Assembly (NCBI GenBank): GCA_018897225.1
Contig: JAHILC010000211.1
Location: 1 to 9,843, forward strand
Length of the DNA stretch: 9,843 nucleotides
Source: Actinomycetota bacterium
GTDB taxonomy: Bacteria; Actinomycetota; Humimicrobiia; Humimicrobiales; Humimicrobiaceae
Direction of reading: 5' to 3'
Shown: piece by piece, positions 1 to 7,019 of the stretch
Layout of the letters: every line of letters begins with the position of its first letter
Position numbering within the stretch: position 1 is the stretch's first letter
The notes under the pieces: model-generated
Database searches by the model: none
Seen by the model: only the letters and a program-made list of their open reading frames with translations
What the model was told of the DNA's origin: nothing
Program-made: the position numbers and the translations under genes

Positions 1-29
1 AAGTATTATTTATGATATTTTACAATATC

Positions 30-2078
30 TTATAAAATCCATACAGGGTCAACATCAATTATAATTTTATTGCTATCCATTTTTTTAAAGTTCCTCATAA
101 CTTTCCCGAATTTGACTGCAAACTTATAAAATTCTTTAGTTTTAATAATTATATGCCATCTGTAAAAAATATTTAATTTTAAAAATGGAGATGGCGCCGG
201 TCCAAGAAGAACAAAATCAACATTTGAAATTTTTTCATAAATTTTTTCAGAAAGTTTTATTATTTGTGATTTTACCTTTTTTTCTGAACTTCCAGAGATA
301 ATTATGTTTATAAGACTTGAATATGGTGGATAACCAAGCTCTTTTCTATTGCCCAGCTCTTCAAGGTAAAAATCTTTATAACTTCCAGAAATAAAATTTC
401 TTATTGCAAGGTTTTCAGGATTAAAAGTTTGAATTATAATTTTTCCCCTTTTATTGTAACCATTTACCTTTTGTGATATTTGACTTACCATCTGAAAAAC
501 TCTTTCGTACATGTGGTAATCAGGTAATTCCAGCATGTTGTCACAGCTTATTACTGCCGCAAGTGTTATGTTTTCAATTCCGTAATCTTTCGCAATCATC
601 TGAGTCCCTATAATAATTGCAGGTCCACAGCAGCTGATTTTTTTTAATAAATTTTCTTCAGAACCTTTTTGTTCTACTGCTTCTGAATCAATCCTGAAGA
701 TAGGTACATCCTTAAACCTTAAGTTTAAGCTTGATTCTACTTTTTCAATTCCAGAACCCGAAAAAGATATATTGTCACTGCCGCACGCGGTACAGATTCC
801 CTCATAATGAATCTCTTTTCCGCAGTGATGACAAATCAGTTTTTTATTAATTTTGTGATATCTGTAGGACAAGTTGCATATAGGGCATTTTGGGATGTTT
901 CCGCATTTTGCACAAATTAAAAAATTGCTGAAACCTAGTTTGTTTATAAAAACAAGTACTTTATTGCCAGACAATATTTCTGCACTTATCGCCTTATGTA
1001 AAGTATTTGTAATTAATGTATCGTCTTTATAGCTGTCAATTGTTTTTAGGTCAACAACTACTTTTTCAAGCAAAGTCTTATTGCTAAAATCATCAGATAC
1101 TTCAATAATTTTAAAATTATTTTCATTTTCTGCTTTAAATCTTATACTTATTGAGGGGGTTGGACTTGTAAAAACAACAGGTATTTTTAAAATTTTTCCA
1201 AGTCTTAACGCTACGTCCTGAGTGTTATACCTTATAATAGTACTATCTTTGTAAGACAGGTCATGCTCATCATCAATTATGACCAGTCCCAGATCTTTAA
1301 TTGGAGTAAATAAAGCAGACCTTGTCCCTATAATTACTTCAAAATTGTTATCCCAAATTCCATACCAGGTCTCAAATCTTTTCTTCTCACTCATCTCGGA
1401 ATGATATATGCAAACACGCTGCCCAAAATCTATCTTAAGGCTTGCATATAGTTTTTCTGCTGAAATAATTTCAGGAACCAATATAAGTACTTTCCTGTTG
1501 CTTTTTAAAGTTTGGCGGCAAAGGCTTAAATATAGTGAAGTCTTATTATAAGAGCTCATAAAACCTTCTAAAAGAAATGCTTTATGCAGGTTTTTCCTGA
1601 TAAAATTATTTATATCTTCACAATAAATATCCCCAAAAAATGGACGGGCAATGACTTTGCTTTCATCTATTATTGGCTTAATTTTAAGCTTTTTTTTGGT
1701 TTGATGTGTTGGATTAGAGCAAAATCTTTCAAGCTTAGATTTTGTAACCGGAGGAAGAAATAACTCAATTATTTTTCCGATTGCAGCAATATAATAAAAG
1801 CTCATCCAGTAAATGAGGCCTAATTTTTTAATATCAAACAGGGCTATATTTCCAATTACCCTGTCTATTTTTTTAAGATTCTTATCAGGTAGGTTAGATT
1901 TTTCCTTAAGTCTCGAGACATAGCCAATTTCTTTTCTACTGCCAAAAGGCACAACTACCATGATTCCAATACCAATACTATCAATCAATTCATCAGGTAT
2001 CTTGTAATCAAAAGCATGGTTAATCTCTATTGCTTTTAAATCAAGGAAAACTTCAGCAATTTGGTTGCGGGAAGTCAT
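30..2078 (-). CDS. priA: Primosomal protein N' (PriA), actinobacterial type with degenerate helicase motifs
   Basis: Replication-restart factor that binds branched DNA and helps reload the replicative helicase at stalled forks. The 682 aa are close to the family length (about 650-730). The N-terminal DNA-binding domain (about residues 7-110) has FDYKIP and VPFGSRKEIG. The middle keeps LVPEI (200-204), GTRSALFTP (251-259) and GTQMIAK (491-497). Eight cysteines (389, 392, 398, 401, 416, 419, 429, 432) reproduce the spacing of the two PriA zinc sites. The C-terminus has LGPAPSP (624-630) and YRWHIIIK. The ATPase signatures are eroded: Walker A reads GFMSSYNKT (172-180) instead of a GSGKT form, the DEEH box is DDEH (269-272), SAT is SPT (305-307), and the GRAGR of motif VI is replaced around 536-540. 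It is probably a structural or DNA-binding factor rather than an active helicase, as suspected for actinobacterial PriA. The start is forced by an in-frame TAA three codons upstream. No Shine-Dalgarno is visible. Confidence 0.95.
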   Translation of the reverse strand: MTSRNQIAEVFLDLKAIEINHAFDYKIPDELIDSIGIGIMVVVPFGSRKEIGYVSRLKEKSNLPDKNLKKIDRVIGNIALFDIKKLGLIYWMSFYYIAAIGKIIELFLPPVTKSKLERFCSNPTHQTKKKLKIKPIIDESKVIARPFFGDIYCEDINNFIRKNLHKAFLLEGFMSSYNKTSLYLSLCRQTLKSNRKVLILVPEIISAEKLYASLKIDFGQRVCIYHSEMSEKKRFETWYGIWDNNFEVIIGTRSALFTPIKDLGLVIIDDEHDLSYKDSTIIRYNTQDVALRLGKILKIPVVFTSPTPSISIRFKAENENNFKIIEVSDDFSNKTLLEKVVVDLKTIDSYKDDTLITNTLHKAISAEILSGNKVLVFINKLGFSNFLICAKCGNIPKCPICNLSYRYHKINKKLICHHCGKEIHYEGICTACGSDNISFSGSGIEKVESSLNLRFKDVPIFRIDSEAVEQKGSEENLLKKISCCGPAIIIGTQMIAKDYGIENITLAAVISCDNMLELPDYHMYERVFQMVSQISQKVNGYNKRGKIIIQTFNPENLAIRNFISGSYKDFYLEELGNRKELGYPPYSSLINIIISGSSEKKVKSQIIKLSEKIYEKISNVDFVLLGPAPSPFLKLNIFYRWHIIIKTKEFYKFAVKFGKVMRNFKKMDSNKIIIDVDPVWIL

Positions 2079-2120
2079 ATAAAATTAATTAAATATATAA
2101 TTTAAGATGCTTAAAGACGT
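2079..2120. other. metK-priA spacer, the longest intergenic gap
   Basis: This 42-nt, almost purely A+T stretch is the only gap in the window longer than about 20 nt. It contains a short all-AT inverted repeat at 2089-2105 (6-nt arms, 5-nt loop) but no G/C-rich stem followed by a T run, and no convincing -35/-10 pair or ribosome binding site before priA. It may be only a spacer. A weak internal promoter cannot be excluded from sequence alone. Confidence 0.5.
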
Positions 2121-3326
2121 TTATTTCATACTAAAAAATTTCTTTAATTCAGCAACTTTATCAAGCCTTTCCCAGCTAAAGTCTCTGTCATGTCTTCCAA
2201 AATGACCGTAGGATGCTGTCTTTTTATATATAGGCCTGATAAGATCAAGATCCTTTACAATTGCTCCGGGTCTTAAATCAAATATTTCATGAACAGCGGC
2301 TTCTATTTTCGATTTATCAACATTTTCTGTTCCAAAAGTTTCAATCATTATTGAAATAGGGTGTGCAACTCCAATTGCATACGCTACTTCTATTTCTATT
2401 TTATCAGCTACTCCCGCAGCAACAAGATTTTTAGCTACATATCTTGCAGCATAAGATGCTGACCTGTCAACTTTTGAAGGGTCTTTCCCTGAAAAACATC
2501 CTCCTCCATGTCTTGCATAACCGCCATACGTATCTACTATTATTTTTCTTCCGGTAAGTCCTGTATCACCCATTGGCCCGCCAATGGTGAATTCTCCAGT
2601 AGGATTTACATATAGCTTTAGATTTTTACCAATATATTGTTCAGGTATTATGGGCTTTATTACAAATTCTTTTATATCAGGAGCTATTTGTGTGTCAATA
2701 TCAATCATTGGCGCATGCTGACATGCCACAACTATTGTATCTACTGAAACGGGCTTTCCGTTTTCATATAATACCGTAACCTGGGTTTTACCATCTGGCC
2801 TCAAATATGGAAGTATCCCTGCTTTTCTTACTTCAGATAATCTGTGAGCCAGCTGATGTGCAAGTTGTATTGGTAATGGCATATATTCAGGTGTTTCAGT
2901 ACAGGCAAATCCAAACATCATACCTTGATCACCGGCGCCTATGTTGTCAATTTCATCTTCATATCCGTTACCTGCACGAGCCTCATAGGATTTATTAACA
3001 CCTTGAGCTATATTGGGAGACTGCCTGCCTATTGATGTAAAAACACCACAGGTTTCGTAATCAAAACCATATTTAGCTCTGGTATAACCAATATTTTTTA
3101 TTGTTTCTCTTACTATGTCTGGAATTTCAACATAAGTATTTGTTGTTATTTCTCCAGCAACCACTACAATTCCGGTTTTTAATAAAGTTTCGACTGCTAC
3201 TCTGCAGTTAGGATCCTCAGCTATTATAGAATCAAGTATTGCGTCTGATATTTGGTCTGCCATCTTATCAGGATGGCCTTCGGTTACAGATTCTGAAGTA
3301 AACACATAATTACTCTTATTTGTCAC
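2121..3326 (-). CDS. metK: S-adenosylmethionine synthetase
   Basis: Cytoplasmic enzyme that joins methionine and ATP to make S-adenosylmethionine, releasing phosphate and diphosphate. The 401 aa match the family length. The three-domain MAT signatures are all present: GHPDK (17-21) with the ATP-site His, the [10 protein letters not shown] signature (130-139), the phosphate-binding loop [16 protein letters not shown] (274-289) and SYGHFGR near the C-terminus (372-378). The loop has Cys where Ala is common, a minor change. The start is GTG at 3326. It overlaps the TGA of coaBC by 4 nt (GTGA) and is preceded by an excellent AGGAGG 6 nt upstream, so start and translational coupling to coaBC are well supported. 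Position between coaBC and priA is the usual actinobacterial order. No SAM-responsive riboswitch precedes it, as expected for an internal operon gene. Confidence 0.98.
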   Translation of the reverse strand: MTNKSNYVFTSESVTEGHPDKMADQISDAILDSIIAEDPNCRVAVETLLKTGIVVVAGEITTNTYVEIPDIVRETIKNIGYTRAKYGFDYETCGVFTSIGRQSPNIAQGVNKSYEARAGNGYEDEIDNIGAGDQGMMFGFACTETPEYMPLPIQLAHQLAHRLSEVRKAGILPYLRPDGKTQVTVLYENGKPVSVDTIVVACQHAPMIDIDTQIAPDIKEFVIKPIIPEQYIGKNLKLYVNPTGEFTIGGPMGDTGLTGRKIIVDTYGGYARHGGGCFSGKDPSKVDRSASYAARYVAKNLVAAGVADKIEIEVAYAIGVAHPISIMIETFGTENVDKSKIEAAVHEIFDLRPGAIVKDLDLIRPIYKKTASYGHFGRHDRDFSWERLDKVAELKKFFSMK

Positions 3327-4543
3327 AACAATCCTCCTAAAATTTCATCAAAAATTTGACGAGCTATTATTCTTTTACTGTTTTTTTCTAATTTTCTAAA
3401 ATTTCCATTTTTGCCAATTAAAAATACTTCGTTAAAATTACTTTCAAAACCAATATCATGTCTTGATATATCATTTAACACTATCATATCTATATTCTTA
3501 CCAGATATTTTAGATTTTGAATTTTCAATATTTTCGCCACTCTCAGCAGAAAAACCTACCAGGACCTGTTTTTTATTCTTAAGCTCAGAAAGCATTTTTA
3601 ATATGTTAATATTCTCCTTAAATTTTAATTTTGATATTATATCATCATTCTTCTTTAACTTATAATCAAACTTATTTTCGCAAATTATATCACTGACTGC
3701 TGCTGCCATTATGGTAATATCTGACTGGCTGAATCGTTTCAATATCTCTTCTTTCATCCCGGATGTATCTTCAACTATTATTGTTTGGACACCATAAGGT
3801 TTTATTATGTTTTTGCTTGTTGTTATTAAGGTTACACTTTGAGCTCCTCTAAAATATGCTTCTTGGGCAAGTTCGTAGCCCATTTTTCCGCTGGATCTGT
3901 TTGATATAAATCTGACGCTGTCAATATATTCTCTGGTACCACCTGAAGTCACAATTATTTTCTTGCCTGATAAATCATTTGAGTATTTTACTAACATGCT
4001 TGCTTTTTCAATGATAGTATCCTCACTTGCAAGTTTTCCCATGCCTTCTTCTCCGCAAGCCAGACTCCCTTTTACGGGTTCTACAAAGAAATATTTGCCG
4101 GTTTTTTCAAGTTTTTCAATATTGTCGCCAACAGCCTGATTTAGATACATTGATTCATTCATTGCCGGAGCAACAATCACGGGACAGTATGATGCAATTA
4201 CTGCAGTGGTGAGAAAATTATCACAAATCCCGCATGCAAGCTTGGAAATTGTATTTGCGGTTGCAGGCGCAATAATTATTAAATCTACACTGTGTGATAA
4301 TGAGATGTGCTGAATTTTTTCTTCGTTTACATATTGCTCAACAATAGTTTTTTTTGAGCTTATAGCGCTAAAAGTTATCGGATTAATGAAATATAAAGCA
4401 TTAGGACTCATCACCGGGTAAACATCTGCGCCTGATTTTACCAATTTACTGCAGATACCTGCAGCTTTGTATGCTGCAATTGACCCTGTAATTCCTAAAA
4501 TGATTTTCTTTTTATTTAATAATGAAGAAATGGCAGGATCCAT
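3323..4543 (-). CDS. coaBC: Bifunctional phosphopantothenoylcysteine decarboxylase / phosphopantothenate-cysteine ligase
   Basis: Makes 4'-phosphopantetheine for coenzyme A: the CoaB half couples 4'-phosphopantothenate to cysteine using CTP, and the CoaC half decarboxylates the product with FMN. The CoaC domain (about residues 12-185) shows GSIAAYKA (20-27), QHISLS with the likely catalytic His79, the [14 protein letters not shown] flavin region (92-105), PAMN (126-129) and the substrate-clamp ACGEEGMGK with Cys163. The CoaB domain (about 192-404) shows [17 protein letters not shown] (199-215), SSGKMG (217-222), AAAVSD (280-285), KLKK (295-298) with the probable intermediate-binding Lys, and GFSAES (330-335). 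The 406 aa match the usual bifunctional length. The ATG lies 8 nt after the rpoZ stop, with AGGGA 5 nt upstream of it. The gene ends in TGA overlapping the metK start. Confidence 0.97.
   Translation of the reverse strand: MDPAISSLLNKKKIILGITGSIAAYKAAGICSKLVKSGADVYPVMSPNALYFINPITFSAISSKKTIVEQYVNEEKIQHISLSHSVDLIIIAPATANTISKLACGICDNFLTTAVIASYCPVIVAPAMNESMYLNQAVGDNIEKLEKTGKYFFVEPVKGSLACGEEGMGKLASEDTIIEKASMLVKYSNDLSGKKIIVTSGGTREYIDSVRFISNRSSGKMGYELAQEAYFRGAQSVTLITTSKNIIKPYGVQTIIVEDTSGMKEEILKRFSQSDITIMAAAVSDIICENKFDYKLKKNDDIISKLKFKENINILKMLSELKNKKQVLVGFSAESGENIENSKSKISGKNIDMIVLNDISRHDIGFESNFNEVFLIGKNGNFRKLEKNSKRIIARQIFDEILGGLL
3333..3338 (-). promoter_or_regulatory. Shine-Dalgarno of metK inside the coaBC end
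   Basis: The minus strand reads AGGAGG followed by a 6-nt spacer (ATTGTT) and the GTG start of metK. The motif is embedded in the last codons of coaBC, where GGA GGA encodes the two glycines near the C-terminus. It decides the non-ATG start of metK and indicates translational coupling. Confidence 0.9.
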
Positions 4544-4551
4544 TTTAATCC

Positions 4552-4794
4552 CTATTTAATTCCATCTTTTACTCTGATAAAGCTTATTTTGTTTTCTTTC
4601 AGTTCGGCAATTGCTATTTCCAATGGATCATTAGTATCCATTTCAACAAGCGGAGGTATAATATTTACTCTTTCCATATTTCTTTTTGCAACAATATAAG
4701 CGCCGAGTTCCCGCGCTCTTTTAGCAAGACAAATACAAAGCGAGTATTTACTGTCTTCAACACTTACTAAATCATCAATATTGAATAGGTCCAT
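4552..4794 (-). CDS. rpoZ: RNA polymerase omega subunit
   Basis: Small subunit that helps assemble and stabilise RNA polymerase by clasping the beta' C-terminus. The 80 aa show the conserved omega core SKYSLCICLAKRARELG (15-31), where family members typically have SKY.L...AAKRARQ, followed by a PLVEM segment (48-52) and the ALxEL-like AIAELKENKI (61-70). The ATG follows AAGGAG (4805-4810) at a 10-nt spacing, and that site overlaps the last codons of the gmk fusion. The gap to the upstream stop is 7 nt. The position directly after gmk is shared by Actinobacteria, Proteobacteria and Firmicutes and strongly supports the call despite the short length. Confidence 0.93.
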   Translation of the reverse strand: MDLFNIDDLVSVEDSKYSLCICLAKRARELGAYIVAKRNMERVNIIPPLVEMDTNDPLEIAIAELKENKISFIRVKDGIK

Positions 4795-4801
4795 AATAGT
4801 A

Positions 4802-5662
4802 TTACTCCTTTTGAGAATTTAACAAATTTTTTAAGTTCAGCAAAGCTTCATTATAATTATTATTTATAATTATGCAATCATAATATTTTTGATATTTAAG
4901 TTCTTCTTCTGATGTTTTCATCCTTTTTTTAATTTCAATGCATTCTTCTGTATTTCGTTTACCCAATCTTTCTTTCAAATTAATTATTGAAGGAACCGTG
5001 ATAAAAATCATATAAGCATCCTCAATAATATTTTTAACCTGCATTGCCCCCTGTACTTCGATTTCAAGTATAACATTGGCACCTGCTTCTAATTGCTTTT
5101 GGACAAAGTCCTTTGGAGTCCCATAAGAATACCCGCAGTATGCAGCACATTCTAAAAGTTTCTCATTTTTCTTTAGATTTTCAAATTGTTTATTGCTGAT
5201 GAATCGATATTTTTCTCCATCTTTTTCATTTTTTCTCTTTGGTCTTGTAGTAACCGAAACAGATCTGACAAAGCCGCTAGTTCCATTTAAAGCATCTGAA
5301 ATAAGGCTGCTTTTCCCAGCTCCCGAAGGTCCTGATATTATAAAAAGTTTCCCTTTTTTTTCAATCTCAATATTAAAATAATTTAAGAAATTTTTTTTCT
5401 GATTTTTGCCCAGGCCTCCCATCTTCTTGCAATAATTGATTTTAAGCTTTTTTAAAATTTTATCTGCCCTTACTCTTCCAGTCTTAGGCAGAGATTTTAA
5501 AAGTTCAAACACTTTCATATTAGAAATAATTTCTTTATACAAATCATTATCATTAAGAAGCTTGTTTAAAGTAAGATCACCTTTTTTTAATGCTCTTTTA
5601 GTTTCAGATCTTTTCTTTCTTATAAAACGGGCAAACTTTGCATTTGGTTTCAGAACTGTCAT
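4802..5662 (-). CDS. gmk: mIHF-guanylate kinase fusion protein
   Basis: A 286-aa in-frame fusion. Residues 1 to about 97 match actinobacterial integration host factor (mIHF, MihF), a nucleoid protein with a helix-two-turn-helix DNA-binding fold: basic N-terminal helix, MKVFELLKSLPKTGRVRADK (49-68), then GGLG plus NQKK (82-90). Residues about 103-286 are guanylate kinase, which phosphorylates GMP to GDP with ATP: P-loop GPSGAGKS (111-118), SVTTRPKR (136-143), the YGTP GMP-binding element (180-183), ILEIEVQGA (198-206), and ERLGKRNTEE (231-240) toward the lid. The kinase part alone is about 185 aa, a normal Gmk length, and the mIHF part is near complete, so neither half is obviously truncated. 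In Actinobacteria these are usually adjacent separate genes. Here virtually no linker remains and there is no Met near the junction. The ATG lies 7 nt after the pyrE stop. An AGGA lies 12 nt upstream of it. Domain assignments are firm; the biological meaning of the fusion is inference. Confidence 0.93.
   Translation of the reverse strand: MTVLKPNAKFARFIRKKRSETKRALKKGDLTLNKLLNDNDLYKEIISNMKVFELLKSLPKTGRVRADKILKKLKINYCKKMGGLGKNQKKNFLNYFNIEIEKKGKLFIISGPSGAGKSSLISDALNGTSGFVRSVSVTTRPKRKNEKDGEKYRFISNKQFENLKKNEKLLECAAYCGYSYGTPKDFVQKQLEAGANVILEIEVQGAMQVKNIIEDAYMIFITVPSIINLKERLGKRNTEECIEIKKRMKTSEEELKYQKYYDCIIINNNYNEALLNLKNLLNSQKE
4805..4810 (-). promoter_or_regulatory. Shine-Dalgarno of rpoZ
   Basis: The minus strand carries AAGGAG, then a 10-nt spacer and the rpoZ ATG. 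The spacer begins with the TAA stop of the upstream fusion gene, so the site is read by ribosomes finishing that gene. It supports the chosen 80-aa rpoZ start. Confidence 0.75.
5354..5361 (-). repeat. A8 homopolymer at the mIHF/Gmk junction
   Basis: The coding strand has eight consecutive A followed by GGG, covering codons 101-103 (GAA AAA AAA), exactly where the mIHF domain ends and the kinase begins. If one A is skipped the frame becomes GAA AAA AAG GGA AAC TTT TTA TAA, ending after residue 107. As written the two domains are joined. It could be a chance A run in an AT-rich genome, a transcriptional slippage site or an error-prone homopolymer. Confidence 0.6.
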
Positions 5663-5669
5663 TATTTAA

Positions 5670-6266
5670 TTATTTCCTGCTCCCGGGATAGTCAATTGCC
5701 AAATTCTGCTTGCAAAGCGGACAGTTATCGGGAGGATATTTTTCTATTTTTAACTTTATTAATGAATAAAAGGGATATTCAAATTTTAAATCCTCAGACC
5801 TGTCAATAATGCTTATAATACCTTTGATGTCAGCTTTAAATTTTTTACAAATTTCAATAACTTCAAAAACAGAACCACCTGTTGTGATTACATCTTCTGC
5901 TATGATTACCTTTTCACCAGCGCTTATTTCAAAACCACGCCTTAGTTCCATCTGGTCGTTTTTTCTTTCCGTAAATATCATTTTAGTATTTAATTTAAAT
6001 GCAAGCATATACCCAAATAATATCCCTCCGATTGCTGGAGAAATGACAGTCTGGATTTTTTCACTATTGATTTCATTTCCAAATTCTTTCAAAGCAGTAC
6101 CAATAATTCCAGAAACTACTGCCGGATACTGCAATAACCTGGCGCATTGCAAATAATATTTGCTATGAAAACCTGAGGTCAGTTTAAAATGTCCTTCCAT
6201 GATTGAACCTGTATTTTTTAAAATCTTAATCATATCAATATTCTCAACCTGTCTTATTATTTCCAT
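5670..6266 (-). CDS. pyrE: Orotate phosphoribosyltransferase
   Basis: Condenses orotate with PRPP to give orotidine 5'-monophosphate, the fifth step of UMP synthesis. The 198 aa contain the substrate-side GHFKLTSGFHSKYY (25-38), SPAIGGILFGY (76-86), FTER (98-101) and the type I PRPP-binding motif VIIAEDVITTGGS (120-132). The C-terminus carries YPPDNCPLC (177-185) and ends in PGSRK, which resembles the OPRT subgroup with a C-terminal CPLC found in many thermophiles and anaerobes. The ATG follows the pyrF TAA with no gap (TAAATG), indicating coupled translation; an AAGGG lies 11 nt upstream. Met12 is a possible later start, but Met1 gives the usual length. Confidence 0.96.
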   Translation of the reverse strand: MEIIRQVENIDMIKILKNTGSIMEGHFKLTSGFHSKYYLQCARLLQYPAVVSGIIGTALKEFGNEINSEKIQTVISPAIGGILFGYMLAFKLNTKMIFTERKNDQMELRRGFEISAGEKVIIAEDVITTGGSVFEVIEICKKFKADIKGIISIIDRSEDLKFEYPFYSLIKLKIEKYPPDNCPLCKQNLAIDYPGSRK

Positions 6267-7019
6267 TTAAACAAGCGCCCTTTCTATTTCTTGAAAAATT
6301 TTTTTTATTGCTTCTTCCAGATTTGCTTTTGCAGTTATTGATCTGCCTACAATAATGAAATCAGCTCCATCTTTTATGGCGCTATAAGGAGCGCTTATCC
6401 TTTTCTGATCGCCTTTGTCATCGTCTTGCAGTCTTATCCCTGGAGTTGCAATATAAAATCCGCCGCCTAGTTTTTCTCTTATCGATTTTACCTCATTAGG
6501 CGAACAAATTATCCCGTCAATACCATTTTTTATTGACACGCTGGCAAGATTTAAAACCGATGGTAAAAAACCATTTTTAAATCCCAGGGTGTCAAGATCT
6601 TCATCATCAAGACTTGTCAAAATGGTCACTGCAAAAAGCAGAGGTGGAATAATATTAAGCTTTGATGATTCTTCGGCTAGTTTTTGCTTTGTGTCTGCCA
6701 GCATCTTGCTGCCACCCAGCGCATGGATCGTAATTTTATCAACACCTAATTTAGAAATTGCGGCAATTGCGCCACATACCGTATTTGGTATATCCAGCAG
6801 CTTTGTATCCAGCATTACCTTATAACCAAAACTTCTTACGGTATTTACAATACCAGGTCCACAGCTGTATATTAATTCCAACCCCAGCTTCAATGTTGTT
6901 ACATTATTATTTATTCTTTTGCACAGGAGTATAACTTCCTGCTTACTGCTAACATCAATGCCTATTATCAATCTATCACTGATTTTAAGATTATTAATTC
7001 TGCATGCTTGTTTTACCAT
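6267..7019 (-). CDS. pyrF: Orotidine 5'-phosphate decarboxylase (subfamily 1)
   Basis: Converts OMP to UMP, the last step of the de novo pathway, without a cofactor. The 250-aa TIM barrel shows LIIGIDV (17-23), the Lys of TLKLG (42-46), the catalytic DTKLLDIPNT (71-80) with the D-K-D charged network at Asp71, Lys73 and Asp76, ATPGIR (191-196) and the phosphate-binding VGRSIT (224-229). The motif pattern is the short subfamily-1 type of Firmicutes and Proteobacteria rather than the longer subfamily-2 type I associate with many high-GC Actinobacteria. A Thr sits after the first catalytic Asp where Leu is common; the catalytic residues themselves are intact. The ATG overlaps the end of pyrD by 7 nt; only a weak GGAA is seen upstream, so reinitiation from pyrD is likely. 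Confidence 0.96.
   Translation of the reverse strand: MVKQACRINNLKISDRLIIGIDVSSKQEVILLCKRINNNVTTLKLGLELIYSCGPGIVNTVRSFGYKVMLDTKLLDIPNTVCGAIAAISKLGVDKITIHALGGSKMLADTKQKLAEESSKLNIIPPLLFAVTILTSLDDEDLDTLGFKNGFLPSVLNLASVSIKNGIDGIICSPNEVKSIREKLGGGFYIATPGIRLQDDDKGDQKRISAPYSAIKDGADFIIVGRSITAKANLEEAIKKIFQEIERALV

Noticed and set aside
14..32. Inverted repeat (GATATT / AATATC, 4-nt loop) directly after the priA stop, considered as a terminator
   Set aside because: The stem is only 6 bp with one G-C pair per arm, and no T run follows on the minus strand. It is expected by chance in such AT-rich DNA.
2089..2105. All-AT palindrome in the metK-priA spacer, considered as terminator or operator
   Set aside because: No G-C pairs and no T tract beyond it, and the base composition alone makes such palindromes likely.
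3411..3665. Plus-strand frame of 84 codons with a hydrophobic, Phe/Ser-rich product antisense to coaBC
   Set aside because: The hydrophobic look comes from the complement of Lys/Glu-rich codons (AAA to TTT). It has no independent support.
5809..6156. Plus-strand open frame of 115 codons antisense to pyrE
   Set aside because: It overlaps the conserved core of PyrE, including the PRPP motif, so it is a shadow frame.
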